Shown: piece after piece, positions 1 to 6,696 of the stretch
Layout of the letters: each line of letters begins with the position of its first letter
Numbering within the stretch: position 1 is the stretch's first letter
Origin: Clostridia bacterium
Lineage (GTDB): Bacteria > Bacillota_A > Clostridia > Oscillospirales > CAG-272
Length of the DNA stretch: 16,930 bases
Assembly: GCA_017414605.1 (NCBI GenBank)
Contig: JAFQLG010000063.1
Span: 1-16,930, forward strand
Direction: 5' to 3'
Translations under genes and position numbers: made by a program
Notes under the pieces: generated by a model
Databases searched by the model: none
Seen by the model: the letters and a program-made list of their open reading frames with translations, nothing else
What the model was told of the DNA's origin: nothing

Positions 1-954
1 AATGTTGGTCTTGTTGCCCTGAATTTCCTCAATGGTGTCAAGACGCTCGCGCAGCTTTATTTCCATAAGCTTTGCCTTGAGCATTTTGAGAGCCGTTTCC
101 TTGTTCTGAAGCTGGCTTCTCTCGGTCTGGCAACCTACAACTATACCCGTGGGCTTGTGAACGATACGGATCGCAGAGTCGGTCTTGTTGATGTGCTGAC
201 CGCCCGCGCCCGATGAACGGTGCGCTGTGATGTCAAGGTCCTCGTCGCGCAAAACAACGGTGTCAACGTTGTCAAATTCGGGCATTACCTCGATAGAGGA
301 GAAGGACGTGTGTCGTCTGCCTGCAGAGTCAAAGGGAGAAACGCGCACCAAGCGGTGAACACCGTTTTCACTCTTGAGCATACCGTAGGCGTTGTTTCCT
401 TCAACCGTGATTGTCGCGGACTTGAGACCTGCCTCGTCGCCGTCAAGCCAATCTATAAGCTTGACCTTGAAGCCTGCCTTTTCGGCATATCGGGTTATCA
501 TTCTGTAAAGCATCTGCGCCCAGTCCTGCGCCTCGGTGCCGCCTGCACCGGGATGGAAGGAAACTATGGCGTTGTTGTGGTCGTATTCCTCGCAAAGCAG
601 AACGGAAATGCGCTCACGCTCGGCTATCTGTTCAATCTCTGCAAGCTCGCTTGTGACCTCGTCAACACAGCTCTCGTCGTTTTCCTCGATAGCCATTTCG
701 GCAAGCGTTATAGCGTCCTCAAGACGGGAGCAAAGCTCCTCGTATTCCTCAATGGTGTCCTGTGACTGCTTTATGGTCTGCGTTATCTTTGTTGAAACTT
801 CGGGATTGTTCCAGAAGTTAGGGTCAAGGGTCTGAGCTTCAAGCTCAGCCTTTTTTGCTTTGAGGTCTTCTATGCGGAGAGCCTGACCGAGCTCCTTTAT
901 ATCCGCGCGCATAGCGATAAGCTGATGCCTTGCCTCTTCAAGTGCAATTATCAT
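1..954 (-). CDS. prfB: Peptide chain release factor 2 (RF2), C-terminal end cut by window
   Basis: RF2 recognises UGA and UAA stop codons on the ribosome and triggers hydrolysis of peptidyl-tRNA. The first 318 residues are visible; the family is usually about 330-370, so only the C-terminal tail is missing. Two diagnostic motifs are seen: the RF2-type tripeptide S206-P207-F208, which separates it from RF1, and the catalytic G251-G252-Q253 in the context RSSGAGGQHINKTDS. The N-terminal half is the charged helical region before the codon-recognition domain. The start ATG at 954-952 has GGAGG at 968-964. Reading continues in one frame from this ATG, so the autoregulatory +1 frameshift and early in-frame UGA found in many prfB genes are absent. 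It is divergent from the DUF1858 gene and has its own promoter and leader. Identification is very secure. Confidence 0.97.
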   Translation of the reverse strand, partial: MIIALEEARHQLIAMRADIKELGQALRIEDLKAKKAELEAQTLDPNFWNNPEVSTKITQTIKQSQDTIEEYEELCSRLEDAITLAEMAIEENDESCVDEVTSELAEIEQIAERERISVLLCEEYDHNNAIVSFHPGAGGTEAQDWAQMLYRMITRYAEKAGFKVKLIDWLDGDEAGLKSATITVEGNNAYGMLKSENGVHRLVRVSPFDSAGRRHTSFSSIEVMPEFDNVDTVVLRDEDLDITAHRSSGAGGQHINKTDSAIRIVHKPTGIVVGCQTERSQLQNKETALKMLKAKLMEIKLRERLDTIEEIQGNKTNI

Positions 955-979
955 ATAAATTATCCTCCGAAATCAAATT

Positions 980-1015
980 TTTAGAAATTTTAGGCTTGGG
1001 GGATAAATTTCTAAA
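980..1015 (-). promoter_or_regulatory. prfB leader hairpin with possible pairing to the Shine-Dalgarno
   Basis: Two perfect 11-base arms, TTTAGAAATTT (980-990) and AAATTTCTAAA (1005-1015), enclose a 14-base loop. The element lies between the prfB promoter and its start codon, so it would form in the mRNA leader. On the mRNA the loop carries ATCCCCC (1004-998), which can pair with the ribosome binding site GGAGGAT (968-962) with one C-A mismatch. That would make an H-type pseudoknot hiding the binding site. The inverted repeat is seen directly; any regulatory role is inferred. Confidence 0.45.
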
Positions 1016-1063
1016 TCTTAATTCTCATATCAGTTCCTCGCCTGAATTTACATATCACCCTAT

Positions 1064-1092
1064 ATTATATCATAGGAGAAGCGTTTTTGCAA
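1064..1092 (-). promoter_or_regulatory. Sigma-A type promoter of prfB
   Basis: On the minus strand, TTGCAA (1092-1087) is followed after exactly 17 bases by a perfect TATAAT (1069-1064). It would start transcription near 1057, giving a prfB leader of about 100 bases that contains the hairpin at 980-1015. Confidence 0.65.
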
Positions 1093-1147
1093 TAGCTTTT
1101 TGACAAAATTAGCCTTGCCCAAAGCCTCGAAAAAATATGCAAATTTA

Positions 1148-1176
1148 TTGACTTTTATATATAAAAAGGTTATAAT
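1148..1176 (+). promoter_or_regulatory. Sigma-A type promoter of the DUF1858 gene
   Basis: TTGACT (1148-1153), a 17-base AT-rich spacer, then a perfect TATAAT (1171-1176). The expected start is about 1183, leaving a 5' leader of about 44 bases to the ATG at 1227. It is divergent from the prfB promoter about 80 bases away. Confidence 0.8.
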
Positions 1177-1226
1177 TATAATGATGAACTATACGTTTGT
1201 CGTAAAACTAAAAGGAGGGAATAAAA

Positions 1227-1427
1227 ATGACGGTAACAAGAGAAAGCATAATCGGCGATATCCTTGACTATGACAGAGGAACCGCAGAGTTTTTCTTTGA
1301 GATAGGTATGCACTGTCTTGGATGTCCCGCATCGAGAGGCGAGTCTATTGAGGAGGCTTGCGCAGTTCACGGAACGGATGCGGACGCGCTGGTTGAAAAG
1401 ATCAACAACTATTTGAGCGGCAAATGA
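1227..1427 (+). CDS. DUF1858-domain small protein (hybrid-cluster-protein-associated redox disulfide domain)
   Basis: This 66-residue protein is essentially one DUF1858 domain. The signature is G27-M-H-C30-L-G-C33-P followed by a helix with a further cysteine (C45) before VHG. Members of this family are small cytoplasmic proteins whose CxxC pair is thought to cycle as a redox disulfide or bind metal; some are linked with the hybrid cluster protein (prismane). No such partner is present here. The start is fixed by AAAGGAGG about 8 bases upstream. It has its own strong promoter and a strong terminator directly after the stop, so it is probably mainly monocistronic although trmK follows on the same strand. 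There is no signal peptide or membrane segment. The physiological role is not known. Confidence 0.88.
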   Translation: MTVTRESIIGDILDYDRGTAEFFFEIGMHCLGCPASRGESIEEACAVHGTDADALVEKINNYLSGK

Positions 1428-1435
1428 TCCGCCTT

Positions 1436-1466
1436 GGGGGAGGGCGGATGGCTCTCCCCCCTTTTT
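1436..1466 (+). terminator. Rho-independent terminator after the DUF1858 gene, overlapping an alternative hairpin
   Basis: The arms GGGGGAGGGC (1436-1445) and GCTCTCCCCC (1451-1460) form a 10-pair stem with one G-U pair and a 5-base loop, followed by C and five T (1462-1466). A second stem, ATCCGCC (1427-1433) with GGCGGAT (1443-1449), uses part of the same sequence, so the two cannot form together. The first is a normal intrinsic terminator; the second could act against it. Confidence 0.85.
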
Positions 1467-1509
1467 CCCAAATAAAAAAGGAAGGCGCGCATGCGCCATA
1501 AGAAATATA

Positions 1510-2199
1510 ATGAATTTAGACAAAAGACTTGGTGCGGCGGCGGCTCTCGTGCCGCGGGGGGCAAGGCTTGCTGATATAGGAAGCGACCATGCGTATCTTC
1601 CCATTGCCTTGTGCCTTGAAAACAAAATAGAATGCGCCCTGGCTTCCGATATAAACGAAGGACCCGTGGCGGCGGCGCGAGCCAACGTTGCGGCAAACGG
1701 ACTTGTCGGCAGGATAGAGGTGATTCGCGCGGACGGTCTTGACGGCGCGCAAAAATTCGCCCCTGACTGTATAACGGTGCTTGGAATGGGCGGCGAGCTT
1801 ATCGTTTCTATTTTGTCGCGAGCAGAATGGATAAGAGATGAAAAAACAACCTTGATACTGCAGCCCATGACACACCCCGAAATCCTGACGCGCTATCTTG
1901 CCGAATGCGGCTTCGCTATAGAGGACGAGAGCGTGGTTTGTGAAAACGGGCGAACAGACAGGGCATATCGCATAATCAAGGCAAGATATAACGGACAAGT
2001 CCGAGAGATCGACGAGATCGATGCATACGTTGGAAGAATAAACCTTGAGCGCGGAGATGAAGATAGCAAAATATACGCCTCTCGCACGGTCTACTTTTTG
2101 AAAAACAAAATCAATGGAAAAAAGCAGGCGGGGCAGGATACCACATCCGAGCAGGCCATAGTTTCCGAGCTTGAAAAATACATACAGAGAGGGATTTGA
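1510..2199 (+). CDS. trmK: tRNA (adenine(22)-N1)-methyltransferase
   Basis: This 229-residue class I SAM-dependent methyltransferase places m1A at position 22 of tRNA in the cytoplasm. Visible motifs are the SAM-binding loop D22-IGSDHAYLP-31 after the KRL..LVPRGARLA lead-in, the acidic D47-I-N-E end of strand 2, the G92-M-G-G loop, and L115-I-L-Q-P that the family uses near the active site. A charged helical C-terminal part follows, as in TrmK. The next gene is a Nif3-family protein, a pairing common in Bacillota. The ATG at 1510 matches the family N-terminus, but the only good ribosome binding site (AAGGAAGG, 1478-1485) is 24 bases upstream. A small hairpin, GGCGC (1484-1488) with GCGCC (1493-1497), lies between them and might bring the site closer. 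An out-of-frame ATG at 1491 is better placed. The product is secure; the initiation arrangement is odd. Confidence 0.93.
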   Translation: MNLDKRLGAAAALVPRGARLADIGSDHAYLPIALCLENKIECALASDINEGPVAAARANVAANGLVGRIEVIRADGLDGAQKFAPDCITVLGMGGELIVSILSRAEWIRDEKTTLILQPMTHPEILTRYLAECGFAIEDESVVCENGRTDRAYRIIKARYNGQVREIDEIDAYVGRINLERGDEDSKIYASRTVYFLKNKINGKKQAGQDTTSEQAIVSELEKYIQRGI

Positions 2200-2201
2200 A
2201 T

Positions 2202-2981
2202 ATGAAAGCCATAGAACTTTACAATAATCTTTGCGAGCGAATACCCACAAGTCTTTCTTGCGAATGGGATAGGGACGGACTTGAAAGTTGTCCTACGCCC
2301 GACAAGGAGGTAAAAAGAGTGCTTATTGCTCTTGACGTTACCGATGAGGTTATCGACCGCGCGGTAAACGAGGGCTTTGACGTAATAGCAGCGCACCATC
2401 CGCTGTTTTTCGGTCAGCTTGAGAGCGTAAACGCGACACAGATAAAGGGCGCGCGTGCCGTAAAGCTTGCCAAGAACGATATTTCGGTAATGTCCTTCCA
2501 CACCAGACTTGACGCGGTAGAAGGCGGAGTCAACGATACCTTGGCGGCGGCTATAGGACTTAAAAACGTATTTACGGTCGAGCTTGATACCGACGGAATT
2601 ATGAGAATGGGCGAGCTTGAGCGCGAAATGGACGCCGCGGAGTATTGCGAGATAGTAAAGCGCGGTCTTTCCGACCCCCAGAGTCCCGCAACAGTAATTC
2701 TTTCTCCTGCAGGGCGCAAGGTAAAAAAGGTTGCGCTTCTGGGCGGCGGCGGAGGAAAGTTCGCGGGAATCGCGCTTGACGCGGGTGCCGACACCTACGT
2801 AACGGGAGATATGAATTATCATGAGTATCTGTCAGCTCCCGAAAAGAAGATGAACCTTATAACCGCGGGACATTTCCACACAGAATTTCCCGTTTGCCGC
2901 GTGCTTGCCTCATTTATCGGCGACATCTGCCCCGAGGCATATATAGAGGTTTATTGCTCCGACAAAATGAAAACGTTTTAA
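2202..2981 (+). CDS. Nif3-like dinuclear metal centre protein
   Basis: This is a 259-residue single-domain member of the NIF3/YbgI family, which forms hexameric rings with a two-metal site in each subunit. Members are often annotated as GTP cyclohydrolase 1 type 2, but the physiological reaction is unsettled. Metal-ligand motifs are visible: H65-H66 in AAHHPLFF, D104 in SFHTRLD, and H224...E228 in TAGHFHTEFP. The extra central PII-like domain found in the longer (about 370-residue) Bacillus type is absent. I chose ATG 2202 rather than the upstream TTG at 2196, because the TTG overlaps the trmK stop while GAGAGGG sits about 8 bases before the ATG. The 2-base gap after trmK points to co-transcription and translational coupling. 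There is no signal peptide. Confidence 0.92.
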   Translation: MKAIELYNNLCERIPTSLSCEWDRDGLESCPTPDKEVKRVLIALDVTDEVIDRAVNEGFDVIAAHHPLFFGQLESVNATQIKGARAVKLAKNDISVMSFHTRLDAVEGGVNDTLAAAIGLKNVFTVELDTDGIMRMGELEREMDAAEYCEIVKRGLSDPQSPATVILSPAGRKVKKVALLGGGGGKFAGIALDAGADTYVTGDMNYHEYLSAPEKKMNLITAGHFHTEFPVCRVLASFIGDICPEAYIEVYCSDKMKTF

Positions 2982-3000
2982 TTTGAAAGGCGGTTAAGAT

Positions 3001-3672
3001 ATGACTTACGTTGTTGCAAACTTACACGGAAATTATGCGAAATTCAAGGAGCTTTTGAAGCTCATATCCTTTAAGGAAAGCGACATTATGTACGTGCTTG
3101 GTGACATAGTTGACTATGGCGAGCAGGGAATGGAGCTTGTTGGCGACCTTTCTATACGCTACAACGTGTATCCCATCGTCGGCGAACACGATTACGTGGC
3201 AGTTCGCATGCTTTCTGGCTTTGAAAAGATGATAAAGTCGGGCGAAACACCCGATAAAAAGTTTATAGCCGAGATGACCTCGTGGGCGGCTGACGGCGGC
3301 CAGGTAACTTTGGACTCTTATCGCACGCTGGATGCGGAGATGAGAGAGGGCATACTCGATTATCTTTCCGACATGACGCTTTATGAGGAAGTGACCGTTG
3401 GCGGTAAGGACTATCTTTTGGCACACGCGGGCATCGCGGGATACCGAGATGGAGTAGAGCTTGACTCCCTTGAGCCCGAGGCATTCTTTACAGAGCCGCT
3501 TGACATGACAAAGAGATATTTCTCCGACAAGACTGTGATCGTGGGTCACGAGCCTACCGCGGACGGAAAGATCCTGTACGGTAACGGCAGCATAAATATA
3601 GACTGCGGCGAGGCAAGAGAGGGCAGAGTTGGCTGCCTGCGCCTTGAAGACATGAAAGAATTTTATATTTAA
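3001..3672 (+). CDS. Metallophosphoesterase (PPP/ApaH-like) with altered metal-site motifs
   Basis: This 223-residue protein aligns by motif order with serine/threonine-phosphatase-like calcineurin phosphoesterases. The motifs are N7-L-H9-G (family: GDxHG), G34-D-I-V-D-Y39-G (family: GDxVDRG), G61-E62-H63-D (family: GNHE/D), A-H142-A-G, and V-G-H183-E-P-T. The two late histidines and motif II Asp35 are kept. Three usual catalytic or metal-binding positions differ: Asp to Asn at 7, Arg to Tyr at 39, and Asn to Glu at 62. It may use a different metal, have low activity, or bind nucleotide or phosphoprotein without hydrolysis. AAAGGCGG gives a binding site before the ATG. It lies 19 bases after the Nif3 gene and 2 bases before the rRNA methyltransferase, so it is probably in the same operon. 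The substrate cannot be read from sequence. Confidence 0.85.
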   Translation: MTYVVANLHGNYAKFKELLKLISFKESDIMYVLGDIVDYGEQGMELVGDLSIRYNVYPIVGEHDYVAVRMLSGFEKMIKSGETPDKKFIAEMTSWAADGGQVTLDSYRTLDAEMREGILDYLSDMTLYEEVTVGGKDYLLAHAGIAGYRDGVELDSLEPEAFFTEPLDMTKRYFSDKTVIVGHEPTADGKILYGNGSINIDCGEAREGRVGCLRLEDMKEFYI

Positions 3673-3674
3673 AA

Positions 3675-5402
3675 ATGAGCTTTAAGAAAAACGACGTTAT
3701 CAAAATAGAGATAACGGATATTAACAATCTCGGCTCGGGCGTTGGTCGGACGGATGACGGAATGGTCGTGTTCGTTAGCGGTGCGGTGACGGGTGACGTG
3801 GTTACGGCAAAGATAATCAAGGCGACCTCGTCTTATCTTGTGGGCAGGCTTGAGAGCATTGATATGCGCTCTAAGCATAGGGCTGACGGCGAGGGACTTC
3901 GCCAAGACACGTGTACGGCACCCAACTCCTGCGGCGGTTGTGTTTACAGAAATATTAAGTACGAGCACGAGCTCAAGCTCAAGCGTGACTACGTAAAAAA
4001 CGCATTTCGTAAGGCGGGATTACCCAACGTATGCGTGCTTGACGTGGCGCACACGGGCAAGGTTGCGGGATACAGAAATAAGGCGCAGTACCCGACAAGA
4101 CTCGTTGGCGGCAAGGTGAGGGCAGGCTTTTTTGCCTCGAAAACTCACGATCTTATCCCCTGCGAGAGCTGTATGCTACAGCCCGATGTCTTTGGCAAGA
4201 TAGTCAGGTTTATAACCGATTTTGCCGACAGAAATCGCATTTCGGCTTATGACGAGCTAACGGGTAAGGGCGTTTTGCGCCATATATATATTCGTATAGC
4301 CGAAATGACGGGCGAGATCATGGTGTGCCTCGTAATAAACGCGGACAAAATGCCCACAGCGGACAAATTCGCCGCCGAGCTTGTGGCGAAATTCCCGGGT
4401 GTCAGCTCGGTAATGCTGAATATAAACAAAAAGAACACCAACGTTATCCTGGGCGACAGCTTTATTTGCGTTCGGGGTAACGACTACATCACAGACGAGC
4501 TTTGCGGCTTGCGATTCAAGATATCGGCAGGCTCGTTTTACCAGGTCAACCGTGAGGGCGCCGAGCTTTTATACGGGCTTGCGCGCGAGCGCGCAGGACT
4601 TACGGGCAATGAGACCGTTGCCGATCTCTATTGCGGCACGGGAACTATTGGGCTTTCAATGGCGCGTAACGCCGGGCGCGTTGTAGGTATTGAGATAGTG
4701 GACGAGGCGGTGGAATGCGCAAAGGAGAATGCTAAGCTGAACGGCATAGAAAACGCATACTTTTTCTGCGGCGACGCGTCCGACACGCGCGGACTTTTGG
4801 CAAATGCCAAGGATTCGCTTGGCGACTTTTGTCCCGACGTTGTGATAATAGACCCACCCAGAAAGGGAACGACGCGCGAGCTCGTAGACTACCTTTCGGA
4901 GCTCGGCATACCTAAAATCGTATACGTTTCCTGCAATCCCGACACGTTAGCACGCGACTGCGCGTGGTTTGCGGACGCAGGCTACGCGATTGGAGCAGTA
5001 ACTCCTGTTGATATGTTTCCCGGAACGGGGCACGTTGAGAGTGTCGTGTCACTGACACGCGAACCTACCGTGCACAATATGAAGCTCCACGTCGCTCCCT
5101 TTGAGATGATAAAGAGCGGGGAAAAGACAATAGAGCTCCGTTTGTTTGACGAAAAGCGCCGACAGATCAAAATAGGAGATAAAATTGTATTTACTAACGT
5201 AGAAAGCGGTGAAACGCTCAATACGACCGTTGCCAAATTGCATAGGTTTGATTCTTTCAAAGAATTATATGAATCGTTGCCTTTGTTGCAATGCGGATAT
5301 ACAAGCGAAAATGTGGATAAAGCAAGACATACTGATATGGAACAGTACTATTCTTTTCAAGAGCAGGAAAAATACGGTGTTGTCGGAATCGAGCTTTGCT
5401 GA
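3675..5402 (+). CDS. rlmD: RlmD/RumA-type 23S rRNA (uracil-5-)-methyltransferase fused to a C-terminal ASCH domain
   Basis: The enzyme transfers methyl from SAM to C5 of a uracil in 23S rRNA. Residues 1-60 are a TRAM RNA-binding domain. An iron-sulfur site follows with C80-x5-C86-G-G-C89 and C163 or C166. The central RNA-binding region has FYQVN (288-292), and the SAM loop is D317-L-Y-C-G-T-G. DPPRKG (393-398), the nucleophile C420 in YVSCNPDTLARD, and H453-V-E455 complete the catalytic set. The methyltransferase part ends near residue 460, the normal length. Residues 469-575 then form a complete ASCH (PUA-like) domain, starting at a Met and containing IKSGEKTIELRLFDEKRR and IGDKIVF. GC falls from about 55% (4801-5100) to about 39% (5101-5400) by hand count, which suggests that the ASCH part was added. 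No clear ribosome binding site precedes the ATG; coupling to the phosphoesterase stop 2 bases upstream is likely. Whether it is RlmD or the dual RlmCD enzyme cannot be told. Confidence 0.92.
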   Translation: MSFKKNDVIKIEITDINNLGSGVGRTDDGMVVFVSGAVTGDVVTAKIIKATSSYLVGRLESIDMRSKHRADGEGLRQDTCTAPNSCGGCVYRNIKYEHELKLKRDYVKNAFRKAGLPNVCVLDVAHTGKVAGYRNKAQYPTRLVGGKVRAGFFASKTHDLIPCESCMLQPDVFGKIVRFITDFADRNRISAYDELTGKGVLRHIYIRIAEMTGEIMVCLVINADKMPTADKFAAELVAKFPGVSSVMLNINKKNTNVILGDSFICVRGNDYITDELCGLRFKISAGSFYQVNREGAELLYGLARERAGLTGNETVADLYCGTGTIGLSMARNAGRVVGIEIVDEAVECAKENAKLNGIENAYFFCGDASDTRGLLANAKDSLGDFCPDVVIIDPPRKGTTRELVDYLSELGIPKIVYVSCNPDTLARDCAWFADAGYAIGAVTPVDMFPGTGHVESVVSLTREPTVHNMKLHVAPFEMIKSGEKTIELRLFDEKRRQIKIGDKIVFTNVESGETLNTTVAKLHRFDSFKELYESLPLLQCGYTSENVDKARHTDMEQYYSFQEQEKYGVVGIELC

Positions 5403-5423
5403 AAATATACAGGAGGAGTAAAT

Positions 5424-5873
5424 ATGAAAAGAATAATCACTTTATTTTTGCTCGTGCCATTGGCGTTATTGACATTTGTTTCTTGTAACGTTAGCAATAC
5501 CGAAACCGAAACAACAAAGGACGACACAATTGATCCTTCTCAGATATGCGGCACGTATGCAAGGCGGAATGACTTTGAGATACAGGATTATTTCACTATA
5601 ACGCTTAATGCGGACGGCACGTATATGTATTACGCAACGCTCTTCAGCAGTCACATTGGCGCGGGAGAATACACGATAAGTAATAACGTGATAACACTTG
5701 TAGACGGCAACATCCCCACCATGGATGGACAGGTTACAAACACGTTCAGATTCGAATATAGGGAAGGTAAGCTGATCTTCCTTGCTTCAGCGTCTGATAA
5801 ATTTATGTACGTAAGCTTGCCCGAGGGCGCGGAATTTTGCCTTGTAGAAACAACACAAATCCCAAACGAATAA
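5424..5873 (+). CDS. Small secreted lipoprotein, function unknown
   Basis: This 149-residue protein has a lipoprotein signal peptide: MKR, a hydrophobic stretch to residue 19, then F18-V-S-C21, where C21 would be lipidated (Phe at -3 is less usual). A short Thr/Glu/Asp linker (about 24-36) is followed by a domain of about 110 residues. That domain has alternating hydrophobic strands, a CGTYARRNDF start, and TLNADGTYMYY...GAGEYTISNNVITL, resembling the small lipocalin-like beta-sandwich domains of Clostridia lipoproteins. It would sit on the outer face of the membrane. AGGAGGAG about 6 bases before the ATG is a strong binding site. It starts 21 bases after the RlmD-ASCH gene and shares its lower GC. 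I recognise no specific family and assign no function. Confidence 0.8.
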   Translation: MKRIITLFLLVPLALLTFVSCNVSNTETETTKDDTIDPSQICGTYARRNDFEIQDYFTITLNADGTYMYYATLFSSHIGAGEYTISNNVITLVDGNIPTMDGQVTNTFRFEYREGKLIFLASASDKFMYVSLPEGAEFCLVETTQIPNE

Positions 5874-5893
5874 AAAAAGGACCAAACAAAAGA

Positions 5894-6604
5894 ATGAAAC
5901 CAATTATAGGAATATTTGCGGAAGTGGATAGTGAGCGCAGCACAACGATCCAGGACCAATACGTAAGAGCGATAACTGCTGCCGGAGCGATACCGATAGT
6001 CTTGCCCTATACAAATGAAGAGCATTTGCAAGAAGAGCTTGTTGACTTATGTAACGGATTCTTGTTTTCGGGCGGAGCCGACGTTGATCCCGGCCGTTAT
6101 GGCGAGGAGCGCACAGCTGCATGCGAGGAGCCCCAACTGTATCGCGATGAGTTTGAATTTGCTATGTTCCAAAAGGCTTTTTCAAGCGGCAAGCCTATGC
6201 TTGCAATATGCCGAGGAGCGCAGCTTATAAACGTTGCGCTTGGAGGAAAGCTTTATCAGGATCTGCCAAGCGAGAACCCGACACAAATAGACCATAGGCA
6301 AAGCGAGCCCAAGTTTGCGCCGTCACACAGGGTAAGCATAGTGTCGGGAACGCCGCTGGCGCAGCTTGTCGGGGACGGGTATATGACGGCGAATAGCTTT
6401 CATCATCAAGCGGTAAAGGCACTCGGCCGAGGACTTAAGGTAATGGCGTATGCCGATGACGGCATTATAGAGGCAATGTATTATGCAGGTAAGCCCTATA
6501 TCCGAGCATATCAATGGCATCCCGAGCGCATTTGCGACGAGGATGGGCAAAACCGTTTGATTTTTGACGATTTCGTTGCCGCTTGTAAGATACAAAACGC
6601 TTGA
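5894..6604 (+). CDS. Class I glutamine amidotransferase-like hydrolase (peptidase C26, PuuD/gamma-glutamyl-GABA hydrolase type)
   Basis: This 236-residue cytoplasmic enzyme is of the C26 family, which cleaves gamma-glutamyl amide bonds such as gamma-glutamyl-GABA. The nucleophile C106 is in AICRGAQLINVALGG, with the His-Glu pair H209 and E211 in YQWHPE and the conserved SFHHQAV at 168-174. The N-terminus PIIGIFAE and SGGADVDPGRYGE (59-71) are typical. An upstream in-frame start at 5837 would lie inside the lipoprotein gene, so I place the start at ATG 5894, with AAAAGGA 12 bases upstream and the family-like N-terminus MKPIIGI. It lies 20 bases after the lipoprotein and may be co-transcribed. 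No putrescine-pathway genes are adjacent, so the true substrate is open. Confidence 0.9.
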   Translation: MKPIIGIFAEVDSERSTTIQDQYVRAITAAGAIPIVLPYTNEEHLQEELVDLCNGFLFSGGADVDPGRYGEERTAACEEPQLYRDEFEFAMFQKAFSSGKPMLAICRGAQLINVALGGKLYQDLPSENPTQIDHRQSEPKFAPSHRVSIVSGTPLAQLVGDGYMTANSFHHQAVKALGRGLKVMAYADDGIIEAMYYAGKPYIRAYQWHPERICDEDGQNRLIFDDFVAACKIQNA

Positions 6605-6636
6605 TGAGCATTCAGCCTGCACTAATTTGACTGACC

Positions 6637-6651
6637 CGTGTTATTTACACG
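6637..6651. repeat. Short inverted repeat in the gap before the M13 peptidase
   Basis: CGTGT (6637-6641) and ACACG (6647-6651) with a 5-base loop lie in the 92-base gap 6605-6696. No U-tract follows in either direction, so it is not a classic terminator. It could be a weak operator or chance. I see no convincing promoter for the next gene in this gap. Confidence 0.3.
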
Positions 6652-6696
6652 TGAAAAACAAATAAAAAATCTACATACAGAAATGGAGAAATTACC

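Noticed and set aside
220..765. Plus-strand open frame of 181 codons
   Set aside because: It lies wholly inside prfB on the other strand, which has SPF and GGQ motifs; it is a shadow.
1100..1105. A plus-strand TTGACA as an extra promoter -35 box
   Set aside because: No -10-like sequence lies 16-18 bases downstream; the real promoter for the DUF1858 gene is at 1148-1176.
2196..2201. TTG start for the Nif3-like gene
   Set aside because: It overlaps the trmK stop; ATG 2202 has correctly spaced GAGAGGG.
1516..2250. Minus-strand open frame of 244 codons opposite trmK
   Set aside because: It is antisense to a clear TrmK protein and has no recognisable domain or ribosome binding site.
5837..5893. 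Upstream start for the C26 hydrolase
   Set aside because: It lies inside the lipoprotein gene and would add residues not typical of the family; ATG 5894 fits better.
6637..6651. Intrinsic terminator after the C26 hydrolase gene
   Set aside because: The stem is only 5 pairs and no T-run follows in either direction.
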